Source: Butyricicoccus sp.
GTDB lineage: Bacteria > Bacillota > Clostridia > Oscillospirales > Butyricicoccaceae
Reading direction: 5' to 3'
DNA length: 54,527 nucleotides
Assembly (NCBI GenBank): GCA_020025755.1
Contig: JAHHRO010000008.1
Span: 1-54,527 of the forward strand
The notes beneath the pieces were generated by a model, which was not told where the DNA came from, searched no databases, and saw only the letters and a list, made by a program, of their open reading frames with translations. Positions within the stretch are counted from its first letter, which is position 1, and every line of letters starts with the position of its first letter. This document shows positions 24,007 through 32,666 of this stretch, piece by piece. Made by a program: the position numbers and the translations under genes.

Positions 24007-24932
24007 AGATCTTATTTATGGGAACGCCCGACTTTGCCGTTCCATCTCTGCAAATGCTGATTGACAGCGCACATGAGGTGGTCGGTGTGGTCACACAGCC
24101 GGATAAGCCGCAGGGACGTAAGCAGATCCTGACGCCGCCGCCTGTTAAGGCACTGGCGCAGAAACATGATATTCCTGTGCATCAGCCAACTTCCCTCAAA
24201 AACGAAGCATTGCTGCCGCTTTTGGAGGAAACACAGCCTGACCTCATTCTGGTCGTTGCCTATGGCAAGCTGCTGCCCAAATATATTTTGGAGTTTCCCC
24301 AATACGGCTGTATGAATATCCATGGCTCACTGCTGCCGCGCTGGCGTGGTGCTGCGCCCATTCAATGGTCGGTGATCGCGGGCGACGAATTTGCAGGCGT
24401 CGCGACCATGAAAATGGCAGAGGGTCTGGATACAGGCGATATTTATTTGATGGAGCGCACCAAGATCGGTGCGCAGGAGACCGCAGGCGAGCTGTTCGAC
24501 CGTCTTTCCCAGCTGGGTGCACAGGTGCTTGCGAAAACCTTGGTACAGCTTGAACAGGGGACACTCGTCAGCATACCGCAGGACGAAAGTCAGGCGACCC
24601 ATGCTTCCATGCTGGATAAGGAAATGGCGATCATCGACTGGACAAAGTCTGCACAGCAGATCGACTGCCTGATCCGCGGACTCAATCCGTGGCCCATTGC
24701 GCTGACTACGCTCGATGGCACACGCATGAAGATCTATGCGGCAAATCCGGAAACCACACAGGGCGAAGCCGGAACCGTACTCGAGGCAGATACCAAAAAG
24801 GGACTGCTCGTGGCATGCGGTACGGGCGCGATCCGTGTGCTGGAGCTTCAAATGGTCGGTGGCAAGCGCATGGCGGCAACGGATTACCTGCGTGGTCATG
24901 CGATCGCACTTGGAACAAAGCTGGGAGACTGA
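24003..24932 (+). CDS. fmt: Methionyl-tRNA formyltransferase
   Basis: Fmt formylates initiator Met-tRNA. The 309-residue protein has the N-terminal FMGTPDFAVPSLQ, the substrate loop HEVVGVVTQPDKPQGR, and the catalytic NIHGSLLPRWRGAAPIQW. It also has ATMKMAEGLDTGDI and a C-terminal beta-barrel domain (about 205-309) for tRNA binding. It is coupled to def by an ATGA overlap. The zinc peptidase gene follows after 27 bases. Confidence 0.96.
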   Translation: MKILFMGTPDFAVPSLQMLIDSAHEVVGVVTQPDKPQGRKQILTPPPVKALAQKHDIPVHQPTSLKNEALLPLLEETQPDLILVVAYGKLLPKYILEFPQYGCMNIHGSLLPRWRGAAPIQWSVIAGDEFAGVATMKMAEGLDTGDIYLMERTKIGAQETAGELFDRLSQLGAQVLAKTLVQLEQGTLVSIPQDESQATHASMLDKEMAIIDWTKSAQQIDCLIRGLNPWPIALTTLDGTRMKIYAANPETTQGEAGTVLEADTKKGLLVACGTGAIRVLELQMVGGKRMAATDYLRGHAIALGTKLGD

Positions 24933-24959
24933 TCGCAGGACGCGATAGGAGGTTTTCAG

Positions 24960-25661
24960 ATGTTTGGATATTATTATGGATTCGACTGGACATATCTTGT
25001 CCTTGTCCTCCCGTGCATTATACTGGCAATGTGGGCACAGCATCGGGTGAATACGACCTTTCAAAAATATGAATCCGTGTATTCACGGCGCAGGATCACA
25101 GGCGCACAGGCGGCAAGCATGGTACTGCGGCAGAATGGCGTTTCCGGCGTGCGCATCGAGGAAACCTCGGGACGGCTGACCGATCACTATGATCCACGCG
25201 GGAATGTGATCCGGCTGTCCAACAGTGTATATCATTCCACTTCGGTTGCATCCATCGGCGTTGCCTGCCATGAGGCAGGGCATGCCGTGCAGTATGCAAA
25301 GGGCTATGCACCCATTCAGATCCGCGCGGCGATCATTCCGCTGACCAATTTGGGCTCTGCGCTCTCCATGCCGCTGCTGATTCTGGGACTGATCTTCAAT
25401 TTCCAGAATCTGGCACTCATCGGCATTGCACTGTTTGGGCTGTCTACGCTGTTTCAGCTCATTACTCTGCCGGTCGAGATCGATGCATCCAGACGTGCGC
25501 TGGCATCCATCCAGCAGGGCGGACTGTTATATGATGATGAATACCCGATGGCGCGAAAGACGCTGACGGCGGCGGCATTGACCTATGTTGCAGCCCTTGC
25601 CGTCTCGCTGGCACAGCTTTTGCGTCTCGTGATCCTGTTTGGGGGCAGACGAGATGATTAA
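24960..25661 (+). CDS. YugP-type membrane zinc metallopeptidase
   Basis: The 233-residue protein matches the YugP family of putative neutral zinc metallopeptidases. It has an N-terminal membrane segment (about 10-26), a soluble part with LTDHYDPRGNVIRLSNSVYH, the zinc motif HEAGH (CHEAGHAVQYA) near residue 101, then several membrane helices at about 118-160 and 200-230. The conserved DxxRRAL-type motif (DASRRALA) near 180 is present. Substrates are not known. It overlaps rsmB by eight bases and lies in the fmt-rsmB interval, as in many Clostridia. Confidence 0.88.
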   Translation: MFGYYYGFDWTYLVLVLPCIILAMWAQHRVNTTFQKYESVYSRRRITGAQAASMVLRQNGVSGVRIEETSGRLTDHYDPRGNVIRLSNSVYHSTSVASIGVACHEAGHAVQYAKGYAPIQIRAAIIPLTNLGSALSMPLLILGLIFNFQNLALIGIALFGLSTLFQLITLPVEIDASRRALASIQQGGLLYDDEYPMARKTLTAAALTYVAALAVSLAQLLRLVILFGGRRDD

Positions 25662-27003
25662 AAAAAGACCAACGACGGCAAGAGAAGTCGCAGCGTTCAC
25701 CCTCTTTTCCATGGAGGAGGAGGGAGCATGGTCAGACGGTGCGCTCCATTATTATCTGGAGCGCGGGAGGCTCGACCCAAAGGATCGCGCACTTGCCACG
25801 CGCCTCGCGTATGGTGTGGTGCAAAATCAGATTCTTTGTGACTGGTATCTGCGCCATTTTTCCAGCGTGCGGCTGGGTAAGATCCAGCCACGCGTCAAGA
25901 TCTGTCTCAGGCTGGGCATCTATCAGCTCATTTTGAGCGACCGCATCCCAGCCCATGCGGCGGTGAGCGAGACCGTAGACCTCATCCGGCACTATGGACA
26001 CAGCACGGATCGCACGGTAGGCTTTGCAAACGGCATCCTGCGTGCCATCGCGCAGGCCGTTCAGGAGGACAAACTGCCGCGCATGGACTGTCCGGACAAG
26101 GAAAGCTATTACAGCCTGCGTTACAGTCATCCGGAATGGCTGGTGCGGCTGCTCTCGGCACAGTATGGACAGAAGGAGACTGCCGCACTGCTTGCGGCAA
26201 ACAACGAGACCGCACCTGTTTCCATTCGCGTCAACCGCGCGAGAATGACGCGAGAGGAAGCGTACGAAAAGCTGAAAGCGCAAGGTTTCTCTGTGCATCT
26301 GCACGAAAAGGCAGAGGCGATGCTGTGGGCAGAAAATGGTGATATCGCAGGCAATGCGCTGTTTGCGGAGGGTGCAGTCACCATTCAGGATACCGCAAGT
26401 GCAGTCTGCGTAGAGGTGCTTGACCCCAAGCCGGATGCGTTCGTGCTGGACTGCTGTGCTGCGCCCGGCGGCAAGACCTTCTACATAGCTGAGCGTATGG
26501 AGAACAAGGGCAAGCTGTATGCCTGCGATATCTACGCACATAAACTGGAAAAGATCGCGGAGGGCGCGGCGCGGCTTGGCTTATCCATCGTGCAGCCCAC
26601 CTTACAGGACGCGGCGGAGCTGCGTGAGGGCTGGATGGAGCAGGCGGATTTCGTGCTCTGTGATGTACCATGCTCCGGTATGGGCATCATCCGAAAAAAG
26701 CCGGAGATCCGGTATAAGGATGCAGGGGAAACCGAGGCTCTGCCTGAGATCCAGACACAGATCCTGAGAAACTGCGCGCAGTATGTGAAGCCGGGCGGAA
26801 CATTGGTATACTCCACCTGTACCATCCTTGCACGCGAGAATGAAGCGATCGTGGATGCGTTTTTACAGAGTCATCCGAATTTTGAAGCTGTTCCCATCCA
26901 GCACCCTGTTTTCGGGGAAGTGCCAAGCGGTCGGGTCACCTTACTGCCCTCTATACACGGAACAGACGGATTTTTCATTGCAAAATTGAGGAGAAAACTA
27001 TGA
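25654..27003 (+). CDS. rsmB: 16S rRNA (cytosine-967-C5)-methyltransferase RsmB
   Basis: RsmB methylates C967 of 16S rRNA. The 449-residue protein has an N-terminal NusB-like RNA-binding domain (about 5-135) and a C-terminal SAM-dependent domain. SAM motif I is LDCCAAPGGKTFYIAE; the catalytic Cys pair is in CDVPCSGMG and YSTCTI. I chose ATG 25654 (MIKKRPTTAREVA). The frame could extend to a TTG at 25639, inside the upstream gene. Its stop overlaps the rlmN start by four bases. Confidence 0.95.
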   Translation: MIKKRPTTAREVAAFTLFSMEEEGAWSDGALHYYLERGRLDPKDRALATRLAYGVVQNQILCDWYLRHFSSVRLGKIQPRVKICLRLGIYQLILSDRIPAHAAVSETVDLIRHYGHSTDRTVGFANGILRAIAQAVQEDKLPRMDCPDKESYYSLRYSHPEWLVRLLSAQYGQKETAALLAANNETAPVSIRVNRARMTREEAYEKLKAQGFSVHLHEKAEAMLWAENGDIAGNALFAEGAVTIQDTASAVCVEVLDPKPDAFVLDCCAAPGGKTFYIAERMENKGKLYACDIYAHKLEKIAEGAARLGLSIVQPTLQDAAELREGWMEQADFVLCDVPCSGMGIIRKKPEIRYKDAGETEALPEIQTQILRNCAQYVKPGGTLVYSTCTILARENEAIVDAFLQSHPNFEAVPIQHPVFGEVPSGRVTLLPSIHGTDGFFIAKLRRKL

Positions 27004-28055
27004 GCGAGTACATGCTCAAAAAAGAAATAAAGAATTTAACGGTCGAGGAACTGAAGGCAGAACTCAAAGAGATGGGAGAAAAGCCGTTTCGTGCCGGACA
27101 GATCTTCCAGTGGCTGCATCAGCCGGTAACCTCATTCGACGAAATGACCAATTTATCCAAGGATCTGCGAGCACGACTTGCCGAACGCTTTGAGCTGACC
27201 GTACCTGTCTGTGTGCGCAAGCAGGTGTCACAGGTGGACGGCACGCGCAAGTACCTTTGGCAGCTGCGCGGCGGGGACTGCGTGGAAAGCGTACTGATGA
27301 AATATGAGCATGGCAACACGGTCTGTGTCTCCACACAGGTCGGCTGCCGTATGGGGTGTAAGTTTTGTGCCTCCGGTCTGTTCGGTCTCAAGCGTCATTT
27401 GAGTGCAGGAGAAATTTTGGATGAAGTGCTCTTTATTCAAAAAGATTCTGGAGAATCGGTCAGCAATATCGTGCTCATGGGCACGGGAGAACCCTTAGAC
27501 AACTATGACAATGTTCTGCGGTTTTTGCATCTGGTCTCCTGTCCGGAGGGCATTCAGATCGGGCAGCGGCATATTTCGCTTTCTACCAGCGGACTTGCCG
27601 ACCGGATCGAACGACTTGCAAAGGAAAAATTGCAGATCACCCTTTCAATTTCGCTGCATGCGCCCGATGACAAAAGCCGCGTCAGTATTATGCCGGTGGA
27701 TAAACGCTATCCGGTCGCACGGCTCATGGAGGCATGCAACTATTATTTCGATACCACAGGCCGCCGTATTTCCTATGAATATATGATGGCAAAAGATAAG
27801 ACCGATCGCACTTGGCAGGCGGAAGAACTCGCAGCATTGCTGCGCGGCAGACCGGCACATGTCAACTTGATCCCACTCAATCCGGTGAAAGAAAGTCCAT
27901 TGCAGCCCAGCAGTCCACAGGCCGTGCGCCGCTTCCAGCAGGTGCTGGAACGGCATGGCATTACGGCAACCGTCCGCAGACGGTTGGGGCCGGACATTGA
28001 TGCAGCATGTGGACAGCTTCGCCGCAGAACCCTTGAAGAAGGTGAAACAAAATGA
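27000..28055 (+). CDS. rlmN: 23S rRNA/tRNA adenine-C2 methyltransferase RlmN
   Basis: RlmN is a radical SAM enzyme that methylates A2503 of 23S rRNA and some tRNAs. The 351-residue protein has the cluster motif CRMGCKFC, with CxxxCxxC as in this family. It also has the N-terminal helical domain with FRAGQIFQWLHQ, the SAM motif MGTGEPLDNYDNV, and the C-terminal DIDAACGQL with the methylated catalytic cysteine. The start has gaggag upstream and overlaps rsmB (ATGA). It overlaps prpC by four bases. Confidence 0.96.
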   Translation: MSEYMLKKEIKNLTVEELKAELKEMGEKPFRAGQIFQWLHQPVTSFDEMTNLSKDLRARLAERFELTVPVCVRKQVSQVDGTRKYLWQLRGGDCVESVLMKYEHGNTVCVSTQVGCRMGCKFCASGLFGLKRHLSAGEILDEVLFIQKDSGESVSNIVLMGTGEPLDNYDNVLRFLHLVSCPEGIQIGQRHISLSTSGLADRIERLAKEKLQITLSISLHAPDDKSRVSIMPVDKRYPVARLMEACNYYFDTTGRRISYEYMMAKDKTDRTWQAEELAALLRGRPAHVNLIPLNPVKESPLQPSSPQAVRRFQQVLERHGITATVRRRLGPDIDAACGQLRRRTLEEGETK

Positions 28056-28816
28056 TTGTGGCAGGAAAGACCCATCAGGGCATGGTAAGAAAAAATAATC
28101 AGGATACATTTTTGACCACGGTAAAGGAGGAGCAGGATTCCGCACTCCTCGTGGTGTGTGATGGTATGGGCGGTGCGGCGGCAGGCAATATCGCTTCCAC
28201 CATTGCAGCGCATACCTTTGCGGAACGTGTAGAAGAACTATTCCAAACAACCCCCAGTCCCTCTATTCGCGCGCTGCGTGTTGCGGTCGCACAGGCAAAC
28301 ACTGCTGTTTTCCAAGCGTCGATCCATGATCCGGAACTGGCAGGCATGGGGACTACGCTGGTTGCGGCAGTGATCCATAATAAGCACACCATACTGCTCA
28401 ACATTGGCGATAGCCGTGCCTATCGTATCCGAGGAGATGTGATCACACAGCTTACGCTGGATCATTCCTTTGTACAGGATCTTGTTCGCCGTGGGCAGAT
28501 CACACAGGAGCAGGCAAGGTGTCATCCCAAGCGCAACCTTATTACCCGTGCGGTCGGCGTAGACGAAAGTGTGGAAGCGGATATTTTTGAGGGCGAACTC
28601 GCCCCGACCGATCTGCTGCTGCTCTGCACGGATGGACTTACGGGCATGCTCGAGGATCAGGAGATCGTTTCACTCATCAATGCCTCCCGTTCGCTGGAGG
28701 AGGCGGTCGATCACCTGATCGCGGCAGCCTGTGTCAATGGCGGAACCGATAATATCACAGCCGTATTATTCACAGGCGCAGGCATTATGAAGCAAGGAGA
28801 AGCTGAGAATGGATAA
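28052..28816 (+). CDS. prpC: PP2C-family Ser/Thr phosphatase (PrpC/Stp)
   Basis: This phosphatase reverses phosphorylation by the PASTA kinase encoded next to it. The 254-residue protein has the PP2C metal motifs: RKNNQDTFL near residue 12, VVCDGMGGAAAGNIAS, LLNIGDSRAYRI, LTLDHSF, LLLCTDGLTGML and GGTDNITAVL. All metal-binding aspartates are present. It is translationally coupled on both sides: ATGA overlap with rlmN and an eight-base overlap with prkC. Confidence 0.95.
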   Translation: MIVAGKTHQGMVRKNNQDTFLTTVKEEQDSALLVVCDGMGGAAAGNIASTIAAHTFAERVEELFQTTPSPSIRALRVAVAQANTAVFQASIHDPELAGMGTTLVAAVIHNKHTILLNIGDSRAYRIRGDVITQLTLDHSFVQDLVRRGQITQEQARCHPKRNLITRAVGVDESVEADIFEGELAPTDLLLLCTDGLTGMLEDQEIVSLINASRSLEEAVDHLIAAACVNGGTDNITAVLFTGAGIMKQGEAENG

Positions 28817-30995
28817 ATACATAGGAAAGCTGCTCGATGGCCGATATGAACTTGTAGAGATCCTAGGTGTTGGTGGCATGGCCGTGGTATATCGCGCAAG
28901 AGATACCATCTTGAATCGTTTTGTTGCGATCAAGATCATGAAGGATGAATTCACGAACGATGAAGAATTCCGCCGCCGTTTCCGCAACGAATCACAGGCC
29001 GCAGCGCAGCTCTCACACAGCAATATCGTGCAGGTCTTTGATGTATCCCCACCAAACAGCCAGATGCAGTATATCGTCATGGAGCTGATCGAGGGGATCA
29101 CACTCAAGGATTACCTGCTCCGCAAGGGACGCCTCTCCTGGCAGGAGACCCTGTTTTTTGCACAGCAGATCTCAAAAGCATTGGCGTATGTCCATAGTCA
29201 TGGCGTGATCCATCAGGATATCAAGCCGCACAACATTATCCTGCTGCGCGATGGCACGGTCAAGGTTACGGATTTCGGTATTGCACGCTTTGAACAGAAT
29301 CAGGAAACGCGTGTGATTCAGGAGGCCATCGGCTCCGTACACTATATCTCGCCTGAACAGGCGCAAAGTTCCCGCATCGATCACCGCGCTGACCTGTATT
29401 CGCTTGGTGTTGTCATGTATGAGATGCTGACGGGGACAGTGCCGTTCGATGGAGATACTCCGCTTGCCATCGTCATGAAGCACATCAATGCGCAGGCTGC
29501 TCTCCCAAGTGAGGTCGTTTTGGGTACGCCGCGTGGTATGGATGATATCGTGATGCATGCGATGTGCCCCAAGCTGGAGGATCGCTATGGCTCGGCAACC
29601 GAGATCTATAATGATTTGGAAAAACTCAAAAAGGAGCCGACCGCGCGTTTTTGGAAAGGGCTGCTGGAAATGACGCCGCCACCGCTGTCACCGCGGAAGG
29701 AACCGGTGGGTGACGAGACGATCGCAATGCCGCGCGTGACGAACAGCAGCGCAGCCGGATATGAGCCGTATGAGCCGGAAGACGCGTATGATGATTATGA
29801 GGAAGAAGTGCAGCGTCCGCAAAAGGCGCAGCAGAAGGTTTCCGCCCAGCGGTCACAGCAGAAGAATTCTTCTCAGCGTTCCCCGAACAGTCAGAGACCG
29901 CGCAAGAAGAAAAAACGTTCGCTGACTGATTCCCCAGCCGCTATGGCAGGCATCGCCGTTACGATCTTCGTTCTGATCGCGCTGGGCGTTTCCCTCATGA
30001 TGATGCGTGCAGGGAGCTTTTTTAGCGGAGGGAGAAAGCTGGAGGTTCCGCCACTGATCGGGATGCAGTATACCGAAGCACAAAACAAGTATACCGGTCA
30101 GTTCCGTATCGTCGAAGGGGAACGCCGCCAGAGCCTGAGCGCACAGGAGGGTGAGATTCTCGACCAGTCCCCGAAATCGGGCTCAAAGATAGAAAAGGGT
30201 GGACTCATTACCGTTGTGGTATGTGCGCCCCCTGAAGTCAAACCGGAGGATGAGGTCATCACCATCAATCAAATGTTCATTGGCGCAAACTATCAGTATG
30301 TAGAAAATGAACTCAAGGATCTTGGACTTGTTGTCGAGATCGAGCGTGAGTCCAGCATGGAAGTGGAGAAGGACAAGGTAATCCGCACCGATCCGGCTTT
30401 GGATTCGCAGTTCCATGAAGGGGATCATATCATTCTGGTCGTCAGCGATGGCGCAGAGGATATGGAAGTTTCCGTACCGCTTTTGGTTGGCAAAAGCTAT
30501 GAGGATGCCAAGGCTATGCTGACGGAAAGCATGCTGACAGTCAGCTCGACACGAGAGTATAACAACGATTATCCGGAGGGGCAGGTATTCAAGCAGTCTA
30601 TTGACGAGGGCAATTTGGTCAAGGTCGGAACAGAGATCCTGCTGTATGTTTCCAATGGATCGGAACAGAAGCCGGAGCCAGAACCGGAACAGCCTGTGCA
30701 GGAGCCGGAGCACTCAGGCGATCCAGAACTCAGCGGCCATGGCTCGACAACGGAGCCGGAACCGGATAAAGAGACGACGGCAAATGTATCAATTGATCTT
30801 CCGGTGGGCAACAAGTCAGTCGTATTGGTCGTGGAGATGAATGGTACGGTTGTTTCTGCGGATAGGACGTATGATCCGGAAGTTGAAAATCCGGTCAATA
30901 TATCGATCTCAGGTCCGGCTGGTACAACGCAGACAGTCGATATCTATATCAATGGGGCACATGAGAGAAGAAGTGTCACATTTCCGGAGTCATAA
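28809..30995 (+). CDS. prkC: PASTA-domain Ser/Thr protein kinase (PrkC/Stk)
   Basis: PrkC-type kinases sense peptidoglycan fragments and control growth and wall metabolism. The 728-residue protein has a cytoplasmic Hanks-type kinase (about 12-275) with glycine loop GVGGMAVV (20-27), Lys42 (AIKIM) and DFG at 155-157. The catalytic loop is HQDIKPHN (135-142), with Gln in place of the usual Arg of HRD. A basic, Q/S-rich juxtamembrane linker leads to a membrane helix near 378-400. Three PASTA repeats follow (about 412-477, 480-548 and 552-617), then a P/E-rich linker and a small C-terminal beta domain (about 655-728). It overlaps prpC by eight bases. Confidence 0.94.
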   Translation: MDKYIGKLLDGRYELVEILGVGGMAVVYRARDTILNRFVAIKIMKDEFTNDEEFRRRFRNESQAAAQLSHSNIVQVFDVSPPNSQMQYIVMELIEGITLKDYLLRKGRLSWQETLFFAQQISKALAYVHSHGVIHQDIKPHNIILLRDGTVKVTDFGIARFEQNQETRVIQEAIGSVHYISPEQAQSSRIDHRADLYSLGVVMYEMLTGTVPFDGDTPLAIVMKHINAQAALPSEVVLGTPRGMDDIVMHAMCPKLEDRYGSATEIYNDLEKLKKEPTARFWKGLLEMTPPPLSPRKEPVGDETIAMPRVTNSSAAGYEPYEPEDAYDDYEEEVQRPQKAQQKVSAQRSQQKNSSQRSPNSQRPRKKKKRSLTDSPAAMAGIAVTIFVLIALGVSLMMMRAGSFFSGGRKLEVPPLIGMQYTEAQNKYTGQFRIVEGERRQSLSAQEGEILDQSPKSGSKIEKGGLITVVVCAPPEVKPEDEVITINQMFIGANYQYVENELKDLGLVVEIERESSMEVEKDKVIRTDPALDSQFHEGDHIILVVSDGAEDMEVSVPLLVGKSYEDAKAMLTESMLTVSSTREYNNDYPEGQVFKQSIDEGNLVKVGTEILLYVSNGSEQKPEPEPEQPVQEPEHSGDPELSGHGSTTEPEPDKETTANVSIDLPVGNKSVVLVVEMNGTVVSADRTYDPEVENPVNISISGPAGTTQTVDIYINGAHERRSVTFPES

Positions 30996-30999
30996 CGAT

Positions 31000-31893
31000 A
31001 TGAGAGGACGTATTTTAAAGGGTGTCGGCGGTTTCTACTATGTAGATACCGCTGATGGCATCATCAGCTGCAAAGCACGCGGGAGATTCCGCAAAACCAT
31101 TGGCAAACCCATCGTGGGCGATCTGGTAGAACTGGAAAAGCAACCGGATGGTACAGGCTATCTGCTCGAGATCTTTGAGAGAAGCAACAGCCTCATCCGT
31201 CCGGCGGTCGCCAATCTGGATCTCATTGTTGTTGTGGCAACCGAGGCACAGCCCAAAACCGACCCCTTTCTGATTGATAAAGTCATTGCGATCGCGGAGA
31301 ACAAGAACATTGAGCCGTGCGTCATCCTGAACAAGACCGATCTGCATGCAAACGATGCGTTGTATGAGGTCTATCAAAATGCAGGGATCACAGTGTTTCG
31401 CGTCAGTACGATCACCGGGGAGGGGATGGATGCGGTGCGTCAGTTCCTCCATGGAAAGGCGGCGGCGTTTGCCGGAAACTCGGGTGTCGGAAAGTCCAGC
31501 CTGCTCAATCAGCTGGTTCCGGATTTTGGTGCAGAGACCGGACTGATTTCTGATCGGATCGGGCGCGGCAAGCATACCACACGTCATGTGGAACTGGTTC
31601 CCTATACAGGCGGCGGATATATCGCGGATACACCGGGATTTTCCTCTTTTGATACCGAGCAGATGGATCTTGTGCTCGCAGGAGAGCTGCAATATACATT
31701 CCGTGAATTTGCGCCGTATCTTGGAGAGTGCCGATTTACCGGCTGCGCCCATGTCAAGGAAAGGGATTGTGCCGTACTGGAGGCGGTACGGGAAGGCAAG
31801 ATCGCGAAATCTCGTCATGACAGCTATGTGAAGCTATATGAAAGCGTAAAGGATCTGAAGGAATGGAAACTTGGCAAGGAAGTGAAGCGTTGA
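31000..31893 (+). CDS. rsgA: Ribosome small subunit-dependent GTPase RsgA
   Basis: RsgA is a circularly permuted GTPase that checks late 30S maturation. The 297-residue protein shows the permuted order G4 (LNKTDL), G1 (GNSGVGKSSLLN), G3 (DTPGF). An N-terminal OB-fold (1-65) and a C-terminal zinc knuckle (CRFTGCAH and ERDCAV) flank the GTPase. I chose ATG 31000 (MRGRILKGVGGFYYV), the family start, with ggag upstream; the longer frame to 30841 is antiparallel to nothing and lies in prkC. It overlaps thiN by 31 bases. Confidence 0.95.
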   Translation: MRGRILKGVGGFYYVDTADGIISCKARGRFRKTIGKPIVGDLVELEKQPDGTGYLLEIFERSNSLIRPAVANLDLIVVVATEAQPKTDPFLIDKVIAIAENKNIEPCVILNKTDLHANDALYEVYQNAGITVFRVSTITGEGMDAVRQFLHGKAAAFAGNSGVGKSSLLNQLVPDFGAETGLISDRIGRGKHTTRHVELVPYTGGGYIADTPGFSSFDTEQMDLVLAGELQYTFREFAPYLGECRFTGCAHVKERDCAVLEAVREGKIAKSRHDSYVKLYESVKDLKEWKLGKEVKR

Positions 31894-32522
31894 TCCTGTC
31901 TGGTGCGCCGGACAATGACATCGGATATGTGAAAACATTTTTGACGGCACATCCACAGGTGAAGATCGTCTGTGCAGATGCCGGATTGCGCCATCTGCAC
32001 GAACTCGGGGTATCACCCGATCTGCTGGTGGGTGATTTTGACTCCGGATTCGAGCCGAGTGGGGCAGGAGAGATCATTCGCCTGATCCCTGAAAAGGATG
32101 ATACGGATACCATGCACGCATTGTCGGTGGTGATGGAGCGCGGCTGCAAAACGGTCTGGATCGCCTGTGCGACAGGCGGGCGGCTCGATCATCTGCTTGC
32201 AAACCTGTCTCTTTGTGAATATGCGGCAGAGCGCGGATGCAGCTGTCATATCTTGGATGCACAGAATCTGGTGCAGTTTATGGCAGCCGGACAGACGGTA
32301 CACATTTCCAGAGAAATGGGATACCGCTACTTTTCGATCATCCCACTGGATAAGTACCTGCAAGGACTCACCATCCATGGTGCAAAGTATCCGGTAGAAG
32401 CGGCTGCGGTCGATCGCAGCCAGGTGTATACCGTCTCCAATGAAGTAACGGAAAATGAGGCAATTCTTCGGACAGAATCCGGAAGTGCCTTGGTCATTTG
32501 CTCAAAAGATCGAACAAACTAA
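31863..32522 (+). CDS. thiN: Thiamine diphosphokinase
   Basis: This enzyme transfers pyrophosphate from ATP to thiamine to give thiamine diphosphate. The 219-residue protein has the family motifs CADAGLRHLHELGVSPDLLVGDFDS, KDDTDTMHAL, ATGGRLDHLLANL and the C-terminal YTVSNEV. The start lies inside rsgA (31-base overlap) with aagga upstream. In many Firmicutes rpe (ribulose-phosphate epimerase) lies between rsgA and this gene; here it is absent. A terminator follows, closing the long housekeeping cluster. Confidence 0.93.
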   Translation: METWQGSEALILSGAPDNDIGYVKTFLTAHPQVKIVCADAGLRHLHELGVSPDLLVGDFDSGFEPSGAGEIIRLIPEKDDTDTMHALSVVMERGCKTVWIACATGGRLDHLLANLSLCEYAAERGCSCHILDAQNLVQFMAAGQTVHISREMGYRYFSIIPLDKYLQGLTIHGAKYPVEAAAVDRSQVYTVSNEVTENEAILRTESGSALVICSKDRTN

Positions 32523-32533
32523 ATATTTGTGAC

Positions 32534-32572
32534 AATCGCTCTGAATTCATTTGGAATCAGGGCGATTTTTTT
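32534..32572 (+). terminator. Terminator after thiN
   Basis: An imperfect 14-bp stem (one wobble pair, one bulge; arms about 32534-32548 and 32554-32567) is followed by a run of seven T residues. Confidence 0.8.
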
Positions 32573-32606
32573 CTCCTGCCTGCAATGCAACTTTGGACTT
32601 GCCATC

Positions 32607-32635
32607 TTGCAAAAACGCAAAGCTTGCCGTATAAT
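32607..32635 (+). promoter_or_regulatory. Promoter of the aminotransferase gene
   Basis: ttgcaa (32607-32612) and a perfect tataat (32630-32635) are 17 bases apart, 31 bases upstream of the start codon. Confidence 0.75.
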
Positions 32636-32666
32636 AGAGATACTACGCTAAGGAGGTCAAAAAAAT

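Noticed and set aside
30841..30999. Longer start for rsgA
   Set aside because: The extra residues lie in the prkC coding region and are basic nonsense; the family begins at MRGRILKG.
31850..31893. TPP riboswitch upstream of thiN
   Set aside because: thiN starts inside rsgA, so there is no leader long enough for one.
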